A DNA stretch of 64,000 nucleotides from CAVONV01 sp963697355 (GTDB lineage Bacteria > Acidobacteriota > Vicinamibacteria > Marinacidobacterales > DATDRI01): the NCBI GenBank assembly GCA_963697355.1, contig CAVONV010000006.1:115400-179399 (forward strand), in the 5' to 3' direction. The translations under genes and the position numbers were made by a program. Numbering within the stretch: position 1 is the first letter of the stretch; each line of letters opens with the position of its first letter. Below are positions 1-7,914 of this stretch, in pieces. The notes under the pieces are model-generated. The model saw only the letters and a program-made list of their open reading frames with translations. It ran no database searches and was not told the DNA's origin.

Positions 1-1047
1 ATCAACTCTACTCTCACCGACGAGGAGGGCAATTCACTCGGGAGGGCTATCGACCTCGTGAAAGGCCTCGAGCGGATAGCAGGTCAATACTACGGTCGAG
101 GCGGCGATCAACAGTTCCGTCTCTATGTTTTTCTCGAGCCCAACACGAGGGAAACTCTCGAAAAGTCCAAAGAGTTCTTCCTCGGCCATGAGAATACGGT
201 CTACCACGTGGGCTATCCCACCTCCTTCCGGCAGGAAGGAAAAGTGCCCAACATCCAGTTCTCAGTTTCCGACGACAATACGAGGGCGGACATCGACGTG
301 GATTATCGGTCGAGCAAGATGCCGCAGGCCATGTTCAACGGCCATTTGACCTCCGCCAATTCCGACGTGCGAGCAGGCGACAATCATGAAAAGCACAGTG
401 GACGCTGGGGAGGGTTCGTTGCTTGGTGGCAGGGTGTTTTCGGGAACTTGAAAGATCGCGAAGAAGAGACTCCGCGAGACATTATGTACACGGAGCCTCC
501 GGAACAACCGACGCCGCTGCCGGCCAATCGAGCGCGAGGTGTAAAGGTCGTCGAGATCTATGATGCGGTACAAGAATTCCTGACAGACTGGCTGGTCCGA
601 GGGGATGTAGAAGAAGCCATGGAGTTCATGTCGCCCCGGTCTTACGCCTGTCTGAACTTGGATGACGATGCACAGGACGAGGCCCTTGATGCCCGTCAAG
701 CTCGTGAGACGCTCAAGGACTTGATGGAGCTAGCGGTCGACGAACTAGGTGACCGGGACAACTTGACGGAAGCCATCGACGAAGTGATCCCTTGGAACAA
801 GACAACGCGAGTGCTCCCGCATCCCTATGAAAGAGACTTCACCGTAGGCGAGATGACCAACGAGCTCGCGGAACAGTATGTGTGCGGAGAAGTCCCCAAT
901 CGTCCCGCGGGCACGGGAGATCAGTACGGGACCTACTGGGGTGTCATCTTCCGGTTCAAAGACGAGAACTCGGGCATACTCGGCTTACTGTGGACACGTG
1001 AAGAAGGCAACTGGCGTATCGTTTCTTACAAGTCGTTTCCCCAGTAA
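1..1047 (+). CDS. Hypothetical protein, 5' end cut by window edge
   Basis: The reading frame is open from base 1, so the gene probably begins before the window; the first internal start is the GTG at 58. At least 348 codons are visible and I see no signal peptide in this part. The first third is acidic with a DADIDVDYRSS-like stretch (residues DNTRADIDVDYRSSKMPQ) followed by FNGHLTSANSDVRAGDN. The second half, from about VVEIYDAVQEFLTDWLVRGD, looks like a separate helical domain, and the C-terminus ends in WRIVSYKSFPQ, which resembles an NTF2-like or nuclear-transport-fold ending. I do not recognise a named family. A strong hairpin follows the stop. It is a real gene by length and codon pattern, but its function is unknown. 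Confidence 0.75.
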   Translation: MNSTLTDEEGNSLGRAIDLVKGLERIAGQYYGRGGDQQFRLYVFLEPNTRETLEKSKEFFLGHENTVYHVGYPTSFRQEGKVPNIQFSVSDDNTRADIDVDYRSSKMPQAMFNGHLTSANSDVRAGDNHEKHSGRWGGFVAWWQGVFGNLKDREEETPRDIMYTEPPEQPTPLPANRARGVKVVEIYDAVQEFLTDWLVRGDVEEAMEFMSPRSYACLNLDDDAQDEALDARQARETLKDLMELAVDELGDRDNLTEAIDEVIPWNKTTRVLPHPYERDFTVGEMTNELAEQYVCGEVPNRPAGTGDQYGTYWGVIFRFKDENSGILGLLWTREEGNWRIVSYKSFPQ

Positions 1048-1055
1048 TAGAAGCC

Positions 1056-1088
1056 GCGGGGACTGTCCCCTTCGTGGACCGTCCCCGC
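1056..1088. terminator. GC-rich hairpin after the first gene
   Basis: GCGGGGAC (1056-1063) pairs perfectly with GTCCCCGC (1081-1088), eight bases after the stop of the preceding gene. There is no T tract, so it could be a REP-like element with terminator activity rather than a classical intrinsic terminator. It shares the GGGAC/GTCCC core with the two hairpins flanking the cytochrome c peroxidase gene. Confidence 0.45.
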
Positions 1089-1129
1089 CAGCTTATTGAA
1101 AAGCCAAGCAAGGTGATCAAAAAGGTGAG

Positions 1130-1158
1130 GGTGACAGTCCACTAAAGGGACAGTCACC
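1130..1158. repeat. REP-like hairpin repeat, copy 1
   Basis: GGTGAC-A-GTCC pairs with GGAC-A-GTCACC around a 7-base loop, leaving a single A:A mismatch. The same architecture recurs at 2492-2520, so the two copies bracket the cytochrome c peroxidase gene. Palindromes of this kind are common intergenic repeats in many bacterial genomes; the function is unknown. Confidence 0.6.
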
Positions 1159-1164
1159 TTGGCA

Positions 1165-2331
1165 TCAATCAGTTTTCCAGCCGTCGCTGAGCGTCTCGAG
1201 AAAGGCGACGAGATCCTCGAGTTCCTCGTTGCTTAGCCCGAGATCGCCCACCTCCTCCTTGTTCACGTTTTCCTCCACCTCGGGATCAGGCCATCCACCC
1301 AAATCGCGCGTATTGTAGAAAGCCGCGACTTGAAACAGCGTTTTGAAGACGCCGTTGTGCATATACGGTCCGGTGAGCGCGACGTTGCGAAGTGTGGGAA
1401 CGCGGAATTTGCCGTTCTCGGCTGGGTCGTTGACCGTCACGCCGAGTCCCAGGTCAACGAATTGATGGCCGTCGGGATTCAGTTCTGGCGGTAGGCTATA
1501 GAAAGGATTCTCAGGATTCCGGGGCACACCCAAGTTGTCATACGTGAAATCGGTGAAAAGCGGAGGTGAGCCGTCCTCTGCGGGCTGGTTCGGGTGGCAA
1601 GCGGCACAGTTTCCTTTGTCCTCTGCTTGGAAGAGCGCAAGCCCGCGCAATTCTTGCTCACTGAGCTTCGCCTCACCGCGAAGCCAGAAATCGTACTTCG
1701 AGTTGAACGGACTCACCTCGGACGTTTTCTCGTAAGCCTCGATGGCGTCGGCCATGCTGGAGTAGGCCTGGTCCGGGTCGGACAAGGCGTCGGGGCCGTA
1801 GACCTCCGTGAAGAGCTCGGAATAGTCGAGGGTCCGAAGTGTTTCGGCGATGGCTGCCACATCGGGATTGGCCATTTCGAGAGGATTGAGAGGCGGTCCC
1901 TGAGCTTGCTCCGCAAGAGTGTTCACACGGCCGTCCCAAAATAGTCCACCGACCCAAATATCCTCTTCGGGGTCGCGATGACGAGGGGGCACGAAGGCGG
2001 AATAGGCCGCCGGCATGTCGTTTCGGTTTCCATAGCGGCCCGAAACGGCTCCTCGGGAGACGGGAAGCTCCTTATCAGGGTTGGCGAAGGCCACGGAGGG
2101 GTCGTGGCAGTCGGAGCAGGCCTGTCCCGGCGGCGTCGAGAGGCTTGTTTCAAAGAAAAGTAACTTACCGAGGCGTTCCTTGGCGCTCAAGGCGGTATCC
2201 GCTTCGACAGAGCTTGGTGGCGGGCTCTCTCCCTCAGGAGAGGCTGTTCGAGATCCGTTGCACGCGGAGAGTAACAACGTTGCGAGCGTGGTGACGATAG
2301 CGAGGGCCAGTGGGAGGTGTCTATGCTTCAT
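1165..2331 (-). CDS. Di-haem cytochrome c peroxidase / MauG-family lipoprotein
   Basis: This gene encodes a predicted periplasmic di-haem peroxidase-like protein of 388 residues. It would take electrons from small cytochromes to reduce hydrogen peroxide, or act on another substrate as MauG relatives do. I chose the ATG at 2331 because it opens a lipoprotein signal peptide: basic MKHRH, a hydrophobic stretch, then the lipobox LLSAC. Two haem c motifs are visible, CSDCH in the N-terminal half and CAACH in the C-terminal half. The C-terminal MHNGVFKTL segment is typical of this family. The gene stands alone between two REP-like hairpins, with a terminator-like stem upstream. Family assignment is firm; peroxidase activity itself is inferred. 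Confidence 0.9.
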   Translation of the reverse strand: MKHRHLPLALAIVTTLATLLLSACNGSRTASPEGESPPPSSVEADTALSAKERLGKLLFFETSLSTPPGQACSDCHDPSVAFANPDKELPVSRGAVSGRYGNRNDMPAAYSAFVPPRHRDPEEDIWVGGLFWDGRVNTLAEQAQGPPLNPLEMANPDVAAIAETLRTLDYSELFTEVYGPDALSDPDQAYSSMADAIEAYEKTSEVSPFNSKYDFWLRGEAKLSEQELRGLALFQAEDKGNCAACHPNQPAEDGSPPLFTDFTYDNLGVPRNPENPFYSLPPELNPDGHQFVDLGLGVTVNDPAENGKFRVPTLRNVALTGPYMHNGVFKTLFQVAAFYNTRDLGGWPDPEVEENVNKEEVGDLGLSNEELEDLVAFLETLSDGWKTD

Positions 2332-2437
2332 TTTCACTCTCCTCGGTTGTCTCTGGTTAGATATATCTCTGGCTTTGCGTGTCCACCGCTCCAAGAGAAA
2401 CTATCGCGTTTCGTTCAGAAACCCAAACGGCAGGGAA

Positions 2438-2472
2438 TAAAAAGGCGGCTCGTTGGAGACGCCCCTTTTTTT
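2438..2472 (-). terminator. Probable bidirectional terminator
   Basis: A GGCG (2444-2447)/CGCC (2460-2463) stem is flanked by an A tract on one side and a seven-base T tract on the other. Read on the minus strand it lies about 110 bases beyond the stop of the TlpA-like selenoprotein gene and ends in Ts. The stem is short, so confidence is moderate. Confidence 0.45.
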
Positions 2473-2491
2473 GACTTGTCAGTAATGTGAC

Positions 2492-2520
2492 GGTGACAGT
2501 CCACCGAGGGGACAGTTACC
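2492..2520. repeat. REP-like hairpin repeat, copy 2
   Basis: This copy has the same design as 1130-1158: GGTGAC-A-GTCC against GGAC-A-GTTACC around a 7-base loop. Base 17 of the second arm differs from copy 1 but remains pairable as G:T. Confidence 0.6.
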
Positions 2521-2581
2521 CAGTGAGTAACACTGTGAGAATTCAAGAACTCAAAAACCCAAGAATTCAGCAACCCTATCT

Positions 2582-3931
2582 TTAGTTAGTGGTTTGTCCT
2601 ATCATTAGTAGCTTTTTGATCTCTTTTTCGAGCTTGACCTCGTCGCCCTCGTCGAATCCGATGTGGTAGTACATGATCCGTCCTTCGCGATCAATGAGGT
2701 AAGACGTCGGATACCCGTTGACATGAAAGATGTTCTCGATGACGTCTTCATCACCTTCTCCGTTCTCGACGAGGTGGTAGGTCAAGTTATTCTCTTCGAT
2801 GAATTTAACGGCACCATCTCGGTTTCTCAGGGTCTCGATGGCGACGACGGCAAAGCCCTGATCTTCGTATTTCTTCCAAAGCGGCTCGAGTCGTGGTAAC
2901 TCCACGAGGCAGCCACCTCAGGTAGGGTTCCAAAACGACAATAAGACGACTTCGCCTTTTAGGCCTGCAAAATCGAACGCTTTGTCCTGATAATTGTTGA
3001 GGGTGAAGGTGTCGACCTTGCGAGCATTGTCGAGTCTCGAGTGCCACTTGAAATCATCGAACCCTTCCTCACGTCCGGTCCTACCGACGTAAGCCTTCTT
3101 TAATGCCTCGAGGGCATCTTCTTTGTTGCCAAAAATGGCATCAGCAGTGAGGTGCTCGATGGCTTTGCCGTACTCGTTTTGACCGAGCAAGGCGAGACCC
3201 AGGTACTTCTGAGCGTCGGTCTCGGGGATTCCTACGTAGTTGAGGTTGCTGTGCTCGATGGCGCTTTTGAGCGTTTCGATCCCCTCGTCCGTCATACCGA
3301 GTTGAACTTGCGCCCAACCTTTTTGGGACAATGTCAGGCCTTTTCGACGCCGGCCACGGCGCTCCAGTGTCTCATCGGTCAATACCATCTCAGGGTAGTC
3401 GGCCCGATACTGTGCGGCTGATGCCAAGGGTATCGCTGCTTCGGAGACCCGAAGTGCCAGAGCCCAGGCTTCGTATTCAATTGCCGTTTCGCTGAGATCG
3501 TTGAGGTCGGAGTACTTGAGGTCGAAGTCCTCAGTCAAATCATTGGCTAGAGAAATGAACTGGTCCATCTTTTTGGCTTTGCCGTAAAGACGGGCAAGAC
3601 GGAACAGGACCTGTTTCTTGACCTCGATGTTTTCGACCCTTCCGAGAACGGTATCGATTAACTTCTCGGCACGCACTGGATCCTTGTAGTCGTCCGTCAA
3701 GAGATCGACTCCGAGCCCTAGAGCATAGTCGGTGTAGTCACTGTCTGGATAGCGATCGAGAAAACCCGTCACAATGGAGAGCTTTTCCTCCGCTGTCTCG
3801 GCCTCCTTGTAAGCTTCCCGACCCTCTTTGAATGCTTCGGCCGCGGTTTTGTCCTCCTGGGCACTGATGGCCATGGGGGAGGTGGTGATCCCACCTGCGA
3901 TCGAACACAGTAAGAACAACTTGCGGATCAT
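2582..3931 (-). CDS. TlpA-like thiol oxidoreductase with UGGC selenocysteine motif
   Basis: Read as one gene through an in-frame TGA at 2918-2920, this encodes 449 residues. The start is the ATG at 3931, five bases after a perfect AGGAGG, and it opens a signal peptide (IRKLFLLCSIAGG...). Residues from about 30 to 290 form a helical, TPR-like region. A thioredoxin fold of the TlpA/AhpC-TSA type follows: VVLLSFWNPT, then TGA, then GGCLVELPRL, later VNGYPTSYLIDREG with the conserved cis-proline. In relatives the active site is WxPTCxxC, so the TGA sits exactly on the first catalytic Cys, giving U338-G-G-C341. A bacterial SECIS-like hairpin follows at once. Without Sec decoding the protein would end just before its active site. 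A sequencing error at the TGA is the main alternative. Confidence 0.85.
2891..2917 (-). promoter_or_regulatory. Bacterial SECIS-like hairpin of the TlpA-like gene
   Basis: Directly 3' of the TGA (minus strand), TCGTGG (2907-2902) pairs perfectly with CCACGA (2896-2891) around the five-base loop AGTTA. The loop carries the GU that SelB-recognised bacterial SECIS elements show, about 18 bases after the TGA. This lies within the spacing known for bacterial SECIS. Confidence 0.7.
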
Positions 3932-4086
3932 TAGTACCTCCTGAACCGATGTCGATGAACATAGAGAACTTGCATGAGATGGGACTCTCAAATATTGGAC
4001 GGAGCAACGATGCATAAAGTTGCAGAGAAAAATGAATTGATACACATCTATTAACCTAGACGCATCGGACGTCAAGGAATATTTCT

Positions 4087-4152
4087 ACTTGAGTGCTCGA
4101 GTACTTGGGTCCTTGAGTACTTGAGTTCTTGAGTCTTGAGTTCTTGAGTTCT
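4087..4152. repeat. Simple tandem repeat of CTTGAGT-type units
   Basis: About eight imperfect copies of a CTTGAGT/ACTTGAGT unit run head to tail upstream of the TlpA-like gene. A shorter array in the opposite orientation (ATTCAAGAACTCAAA type) lies at about 2538-2572, downstream of the same gene, so the selenoprotein gene is flanked by inverted low-complexity arrays. Confidence 0.6.
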
Positions 4153-4185
4153 AACTGGGCGCGCCATCCACGAAGCGCGCTCGTC

Positions 4186-6243
4186 TCAAGAAACCGCGGC
4201 CCAATCTCGCGGTGCACTGAGGAGTTTGACCGCGGCCTCGGGGGGTAAGGGCAGAGAGAAGAGCTCCCCTTGGGCATATTTGCAGTTGAGTTTTCTGAGT
4301 TGAGCCAGCTGCATCGCATCCTCCACGCCAACGGCGATGACGTCCATCCGGAGACTCTCAGCGAGGTTGAGCACCGTTCGGACCGTGATCTCACTTTCGG
4401 TGGACTTCATATCGCTCACGAAACGCCGGTCGATCTTCAAGCAGTCGATCTTGAGACGGTGCAGGTAACTCAGCGAAGAATAGCCCGTTCCGAACTCATC
4501 CATGTGAACATGCAAGCCGAGTGACCCTAGTTCCGAGAGGATGGTGACGGCCTCTTCGACGTTTCCCATCACTACGCTTTCCGGTAACTCCACGGTCAGA
4601 TGTTCGGGGTCGAGACCACTGTCGCTCAATGCGTTCTCGATGTTCGCGAGAAGGTCTGGGGAGTAAAACTGCTTGTTCGATAGGTTGACCGCCACTACGA
4701 GTGAGGGGGCTGCATCTCCGCTGCGTTGCCAGTGCTTTATCTGGCTGCAGGTTTTTCGAAGACCGTCCCAGCCGATAGGCAGAATGAGATCCGTTTCCTC
4801 AGCCACCGGCAGGAAGTCGGGGGCTGAGAGCAAGCCGCGCCTCGGATGTTGCCAACGCAACAGCGCTTCGAATCCGATGACAGAGTTCGTGGAGACGGCG
4901 ATGATCGGCTGGTAATGAACTTTGAACTCCATTCGCTCGATCGCTTTGCGCATATCCGTCTCCAACTGGAGTCTGGCCAGTGCCTGAGCGTGCATCGTTT
5001 CATCGAAGATGGCGAAGCTCGCACTGCCTTGGACTTTGGCGCGGTACATCGCGATGTCGGCATCACGAAGCACCTCCTCAGGAGATTCATAGCTGGATGA
5101 GCTTATGGCGATACCCATGCTTGCCGTAACGTAGATACGTCTTCCATCTATTTCATAAGGGGCTCGTAAGTCTTCTTTGATACGTTCTGCAACGCTGGTG
5201 ACATCTTCTTCGCTCTGTATCCTGTTCAAGAGGACGGTGAACTCATCCCCTCCCAGACGAGAGACGATGTCACCGGGTCGGACGCAATACTCGAGTCGGC
5301 GCGACACGGCTAGGAGCAGTCTGTCCCCGGTGGAGTGGCCGAGGCTATCGTTGATCAGTTTGAACCGATCCAGATCCAAGAAGAGAACGGCAAAGGTCTC
5401 CTTTCTTCGGAGGGCTCGATGCTGGAGTCGCCCAAGGAGATCCATGAACATAGAGCGGTTGGGAAGCCCCGTCAAAGCGTCGTGAAGTGCATTGTGGAGG
5501 AGCTGCTCCTCCGTTTCCTTGCGTTTCGTGATGTCGGATTGTGACCCGGCCATCCGCGAGGGCTTCCCGCCGTCGTCGCGAAACACCAGAGCTCGACAAA
5601 GCACCCAACGGTAGCTTCCGTCGCGGTGCAGTATCCGATGCTCGCACTCGAAGTGTTCGGTGTCTCCGTTGAGGTGCTTCTGAATCTCTTGCTGGACTCG
5701 CTCGAGGTCATCAGGGTGGATGAGTCGATACCACTCTTCTACTTTTCTGCCAATATCTTCCTCTTTCCAACCCAGCATCTCCTTCCAACGGATGGAGAAG
5801 TCTATGACGTTTCGCTCGATGTTCCAGTCCCAAAGGCCGTCCATGGCACCACGGGCGGCCAAGGCGTAGCGGTTTTCGCTCGTGCGACCTGTGATGTCGC
5901 GACAGGTAGCGACAATGCCGCCGACCGCCGGGTTGTCGAGGAGGTTGCTTCCGACTGCTTCCAGGCCGCACCAGGAGCCTCGTCGGTGTCGGACGCGAAA
6001 CTCGACGACACCGGACGTCTGGGGAAACGATGCCATCAGGCGGAGACTGGTCCGCACTTTGGCGATGTCTTGTGGATGGATGAAATCGAAGACCTTGTTG
6101 CCGATGAGATCGTGGGCATCGTAGTCGAGCACACTCTTGACTGACGGACTCGCGTATTGAATTTGGCCGTTTGCATCCAAGACGGTGAAGATGTCCTGGG
6201 AGCATTCGACGAGCTCACGATATGGAGTTTTCCGGTCTTTCAC
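4186..6243 (-). CDS. PAS-PAS-GGDEF-EAL cyclic-di-GMP protein
   Basis: This is a cytoplasmic signalling protein of 685 residues that would make and/or break cyclic-di-GMP. It starts at a GTG (6243). Two PAS domains occupy roughly residues 5-115 and 125-245, the second with a PAC-type end. A GGDEF domain with an intact RLGGDEF motif lies at about 255-415, and an EAL domain with FEALLRW is at about 430-675. The later EAL motif reads DEFGTGYSSL instead of DDFGTG; the first, metal-binding Asp is kept. No membrane segment is seen, so the PAS domains probably sense a soluble or redox cue. It is a single-gene unit. Domain calls are firm; net activity cannot be predicted. Confidence 0.93.
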   Translation of the reverse strand: MKDRKTPYRELVECSQDIFTVLDANGQIQYASPSVKSVLDYDAHDLIGNKVFDFIHPQDIAKVRTSLRLMASFPQTSGVVEFRVRHRRGSWCGLEAVGSNLLDNPAVGGIVATCRDITGRTSENRYALAARGAMDGLWDWNIERNVIDFSIRWKEMLGWKEEDIGRKVEEWYRLIHPDDLERVQQEIQKHLNGDTEHFECEHRILHRDGSYRWVLCRALVFRDDGGKPSRMAGSQSDITKRKETEEQLLHNALHDALTGLPNRSMFMDLLGRLQHRALRRKETFAVLFLDLDRFKLINDSLGHSTGDRLLLAVSRRLEYCVRPGDIVSRLGGDEFTVLLNRIQSEEDVTSVAERIKEDLRAPYEIDGRRIYVTASMGIAISSSSYESPEEVLRDADIAMYRAKVQGSASFAIFDETMHAQALARLQLETDMRKAIERMEFKVHYQPIIAVSTNSVIGFEALLRWQHPRRGLLSAPDFLPVAEETDLILPIGWDGLRKTCSQIKHWQRSGDAAPSLVVAVNLSNKQFYSPDLLANIENALSDSGLDPEHLTVELPESVVMGNVEEAVTILSELGSLGLHVHMDEFGTGYSSLSYLHRLKIDCLKIDRRFVSDMKSTESEITVRTVLNLAESLRMDVIAVGVEDAMQLAQLRKLNCKYAQGELFSLPLPPEAAVKLLSAPRDWAAVS

Positions 6244-6683
6244 CTAGCCGTTTCCAATCTTGTTTGGACGTAACCCATGGCCTTGAGTCCATGGCAGTTA
6301 TCGTCGCAATTTGCTTACAGGTCGACAGAAGAAGTGTAGTGAGCAAAAGGTGTACCAAACTTTGGCGCCGCGCCACGTGAGGATAAATATCGAACTGCCT
6401 GCGAGATACAGTGAAATTGCTGGGAGAGTCGCATCGAGTCATTGTGGGTGTTTTCCTGCGCTCCTGTGGCGAAAAAACATTAGTGTGGGCTTACCTCGAC
6501 ACCTCGGTCAGTAGTCGTTGGGGTCAAGATGTCAGGTTGACCAGTAATGGGGAGAACTGAGCTATATTGAAGAAGTAGGATATGACCATGATGTGCTTCG
6601 CTATCTTGTCTTCTTTCCGACAAACTGAAGTTCCGCCGTCTTTTTTTCCCCTCCTCCTTCCTCCTGCGGTGTAGCTCAATCTC
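6244..6683. other. Intergenic stretch, nothing recognised
   Basis: These 440 bases separate the divergent cyclic-di-GMP gene and the methyltransferase gene. I found no sigma-54 site, RNA gene or convincing small gene. A polypyrimidine run (about 6630-6662) lies just before the methyltransferase start. Confidence 0.4.
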
Positions 6684-7310
6684 ATGTCTTTCTACCGTGA
6701 ATATGTTCTACCGCGCCTTGTGGAAAGGACTCTTTCCAATCGACAGGCGGAGAGGTTGCGTCAAAGCTGCCTCAGCGGATTGAGTGGAACGGTCCTGGAG
6801 ATCGGCTTCGGCTCTGGACTGAATTTGCCGTTCTACCCGGAGGCAGTAGAGCGCCTTCTGGCATGTGATCCGTCCAAAGGTGCGCGGGATATGGCAAAAA
6901 TTCGGCTCGACAGCACGCGCATTCCTGTGGAGTTCGTTGGTGTCCAGGGTGAAGAACTCCCGCTCGAAGACGAATCCGTTGATAACGTCGTGACGACCTG
7001 GACTCTGTGCACGATCCCCGACGTGATGCAGGCCATGAAAGAGGTACGACGGGTGTTGAGGGTCGGTGGTCGCTTTCATTTCATGGAACATGGTCGTGCC
7101 CGTGACGAGTCCCTCGCGAGGTGGCAGGATTGGCTGACTCCCATTCAGAAGCTGGTGGGAGGTGGTTGTCACCTCAATCGGCGGATTGACGACATCATCT
7201 TGTCCAGTGGTTTTGACATGAGGCTGTTCGAGAACTTCTTCATCAAGGGACCGCCGATTGGATCCTTCATGTATCGCGGCGTGGCAGAAAGGAACGGGGT
7301 TGGCCAATGA
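6684..7310 (+). CDS. Class I SAM-dependent methyltransferase
   Basis: This gene encodes a 208-residue methyltransferase with the Rossmann-fold motif I VLEIGFGSGLNLPFYP (about residues 37-52), an acidic end of strand 2 (ACDPSK), and the post-I segment VVTTWTLCTIPD. It resembles the METTL7/phosphatidylethanolamine N-methyltransferase-like group, but the substrate is not identifiable. The next gene starts inside its stop (ATGA at 7307-7310), which implies translational coupling with the exported thioredoxin-fold protein. Confidence 0.88.
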   Translation: MSFYREYVLPRLVERTLSNRQAERLRQSCLSGLSGTVLEIGFGSGLNLPFYPEAVERLLACDPSKGARDMAKIRLDSTRIPVEFVGVQGEELPLEDESVDNVVTTWTLCTIPDVMQAMKEVRRVLRVGGRFHFMEHGRARDESLARWQDWLTPIQKLVGGGCHLNRRIDDIILSSGFDMRLFENFFIKGPPIGSFMYRGVAERNGVGQ

Positions 7311-7807
7311 AGCTCCGGGCACTGGCACTTCTGCTCGTTGGAACCACCGTCGTGGCGCAGGAATCTGCGCTCATCTCGTTCAAGATCAAAGACCAGTTCG
7401 ACAGGGTCCATACCGATGTAGAGTACCGGGGAAACGTCTTGGTCATCATAGGGGGCGACAAGGGTGGCGCCGAATTCAGTGACCAATGGAAAAGGGCCAT
7501 TGGGGAATCTCTCTCGGATGAGTTGGCTTTCGACGAGGTCAAATTCCTGCGATACGCTGACATGCGAGGTGTTCCCTTTTTTTTGAAAGGGATGATCAAG
7601 GGGAAGTTTCCACGAGAAAAGGAATTTTGGATTCTGTTGGACTGGAAAGGCCATATTGCCAAGGCGTATGAGTTCCAATCCGACGCAACCAATGTCGTGA
7701 TTTTCGACCGTGACGGTCAGCTGAGACACCAGGCCTATGGTAGGGCGCCCGACGAAGGCAACGTGTCCGCGATCGCGGACGTTATAAGTGGCTTGATGGC
7801 ATACTAG
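7307..7807 (+). CDS. Exported thioredoxin-fold protein lacking the CxxC motif
   Basis: This 166-residue protein begins with a signal peptide (MKLRALALLLVGTTVVAQES). The body follows a thioredoxin/peroxiredoxin-like order: LVIIGGDKGG at the place where CxxC would be, then FWILLDWKGHIAKAY and NVVIFDRDGQLRHQAYGR. The catalytic cysteines are absent, so a redox-dead binding or scaffold role is more likely than disulphide chemistry. It resembles YtfJ-like periplasmic proteins only in general outline. Its ATG overlaps the methyltransferase stop, and a good hairpin terminator follows. Confidence 0.75.
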   Translation: MKLRALALLLVGTTVVAQESALISFKIKDQFDRVHTDVEYRGNVLVIIGGDKGGAEFSDQWKRAIGESLSDELAFDEVKFLRYADMRGVPFFLKGMIKGKFPREKEFWILLDWKGHIAKAYEFQSDATNVVIFDRDGQLRHQAYGRAPDEGNVSAIADVISGLMAY

Positions 7808-7811
7808 CTTT

Positions 7812-7833
7812 CGGCACCCCGGAGCGGGTGTCG
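7812..7833 (+). terminator. Intrinsic terminator
   Basis: CGGCACCC (7812-7819) pairs with GGGTGTCG (7826-7833), with one G:T pair, five bases after the preceding stop. It is followed by the pyrimidine run CCTTTCTCT. This ends the methyltransferase pair. Confidence 0.6.
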
Positions 7834-7914
7834 CCTTTCTCTAACGAAGTCACATGCTCTAAAATAGCCCGTTTGCATTGTAGTGATGTCTCGTGACGGA
7901 GGATGAAATAGAAC

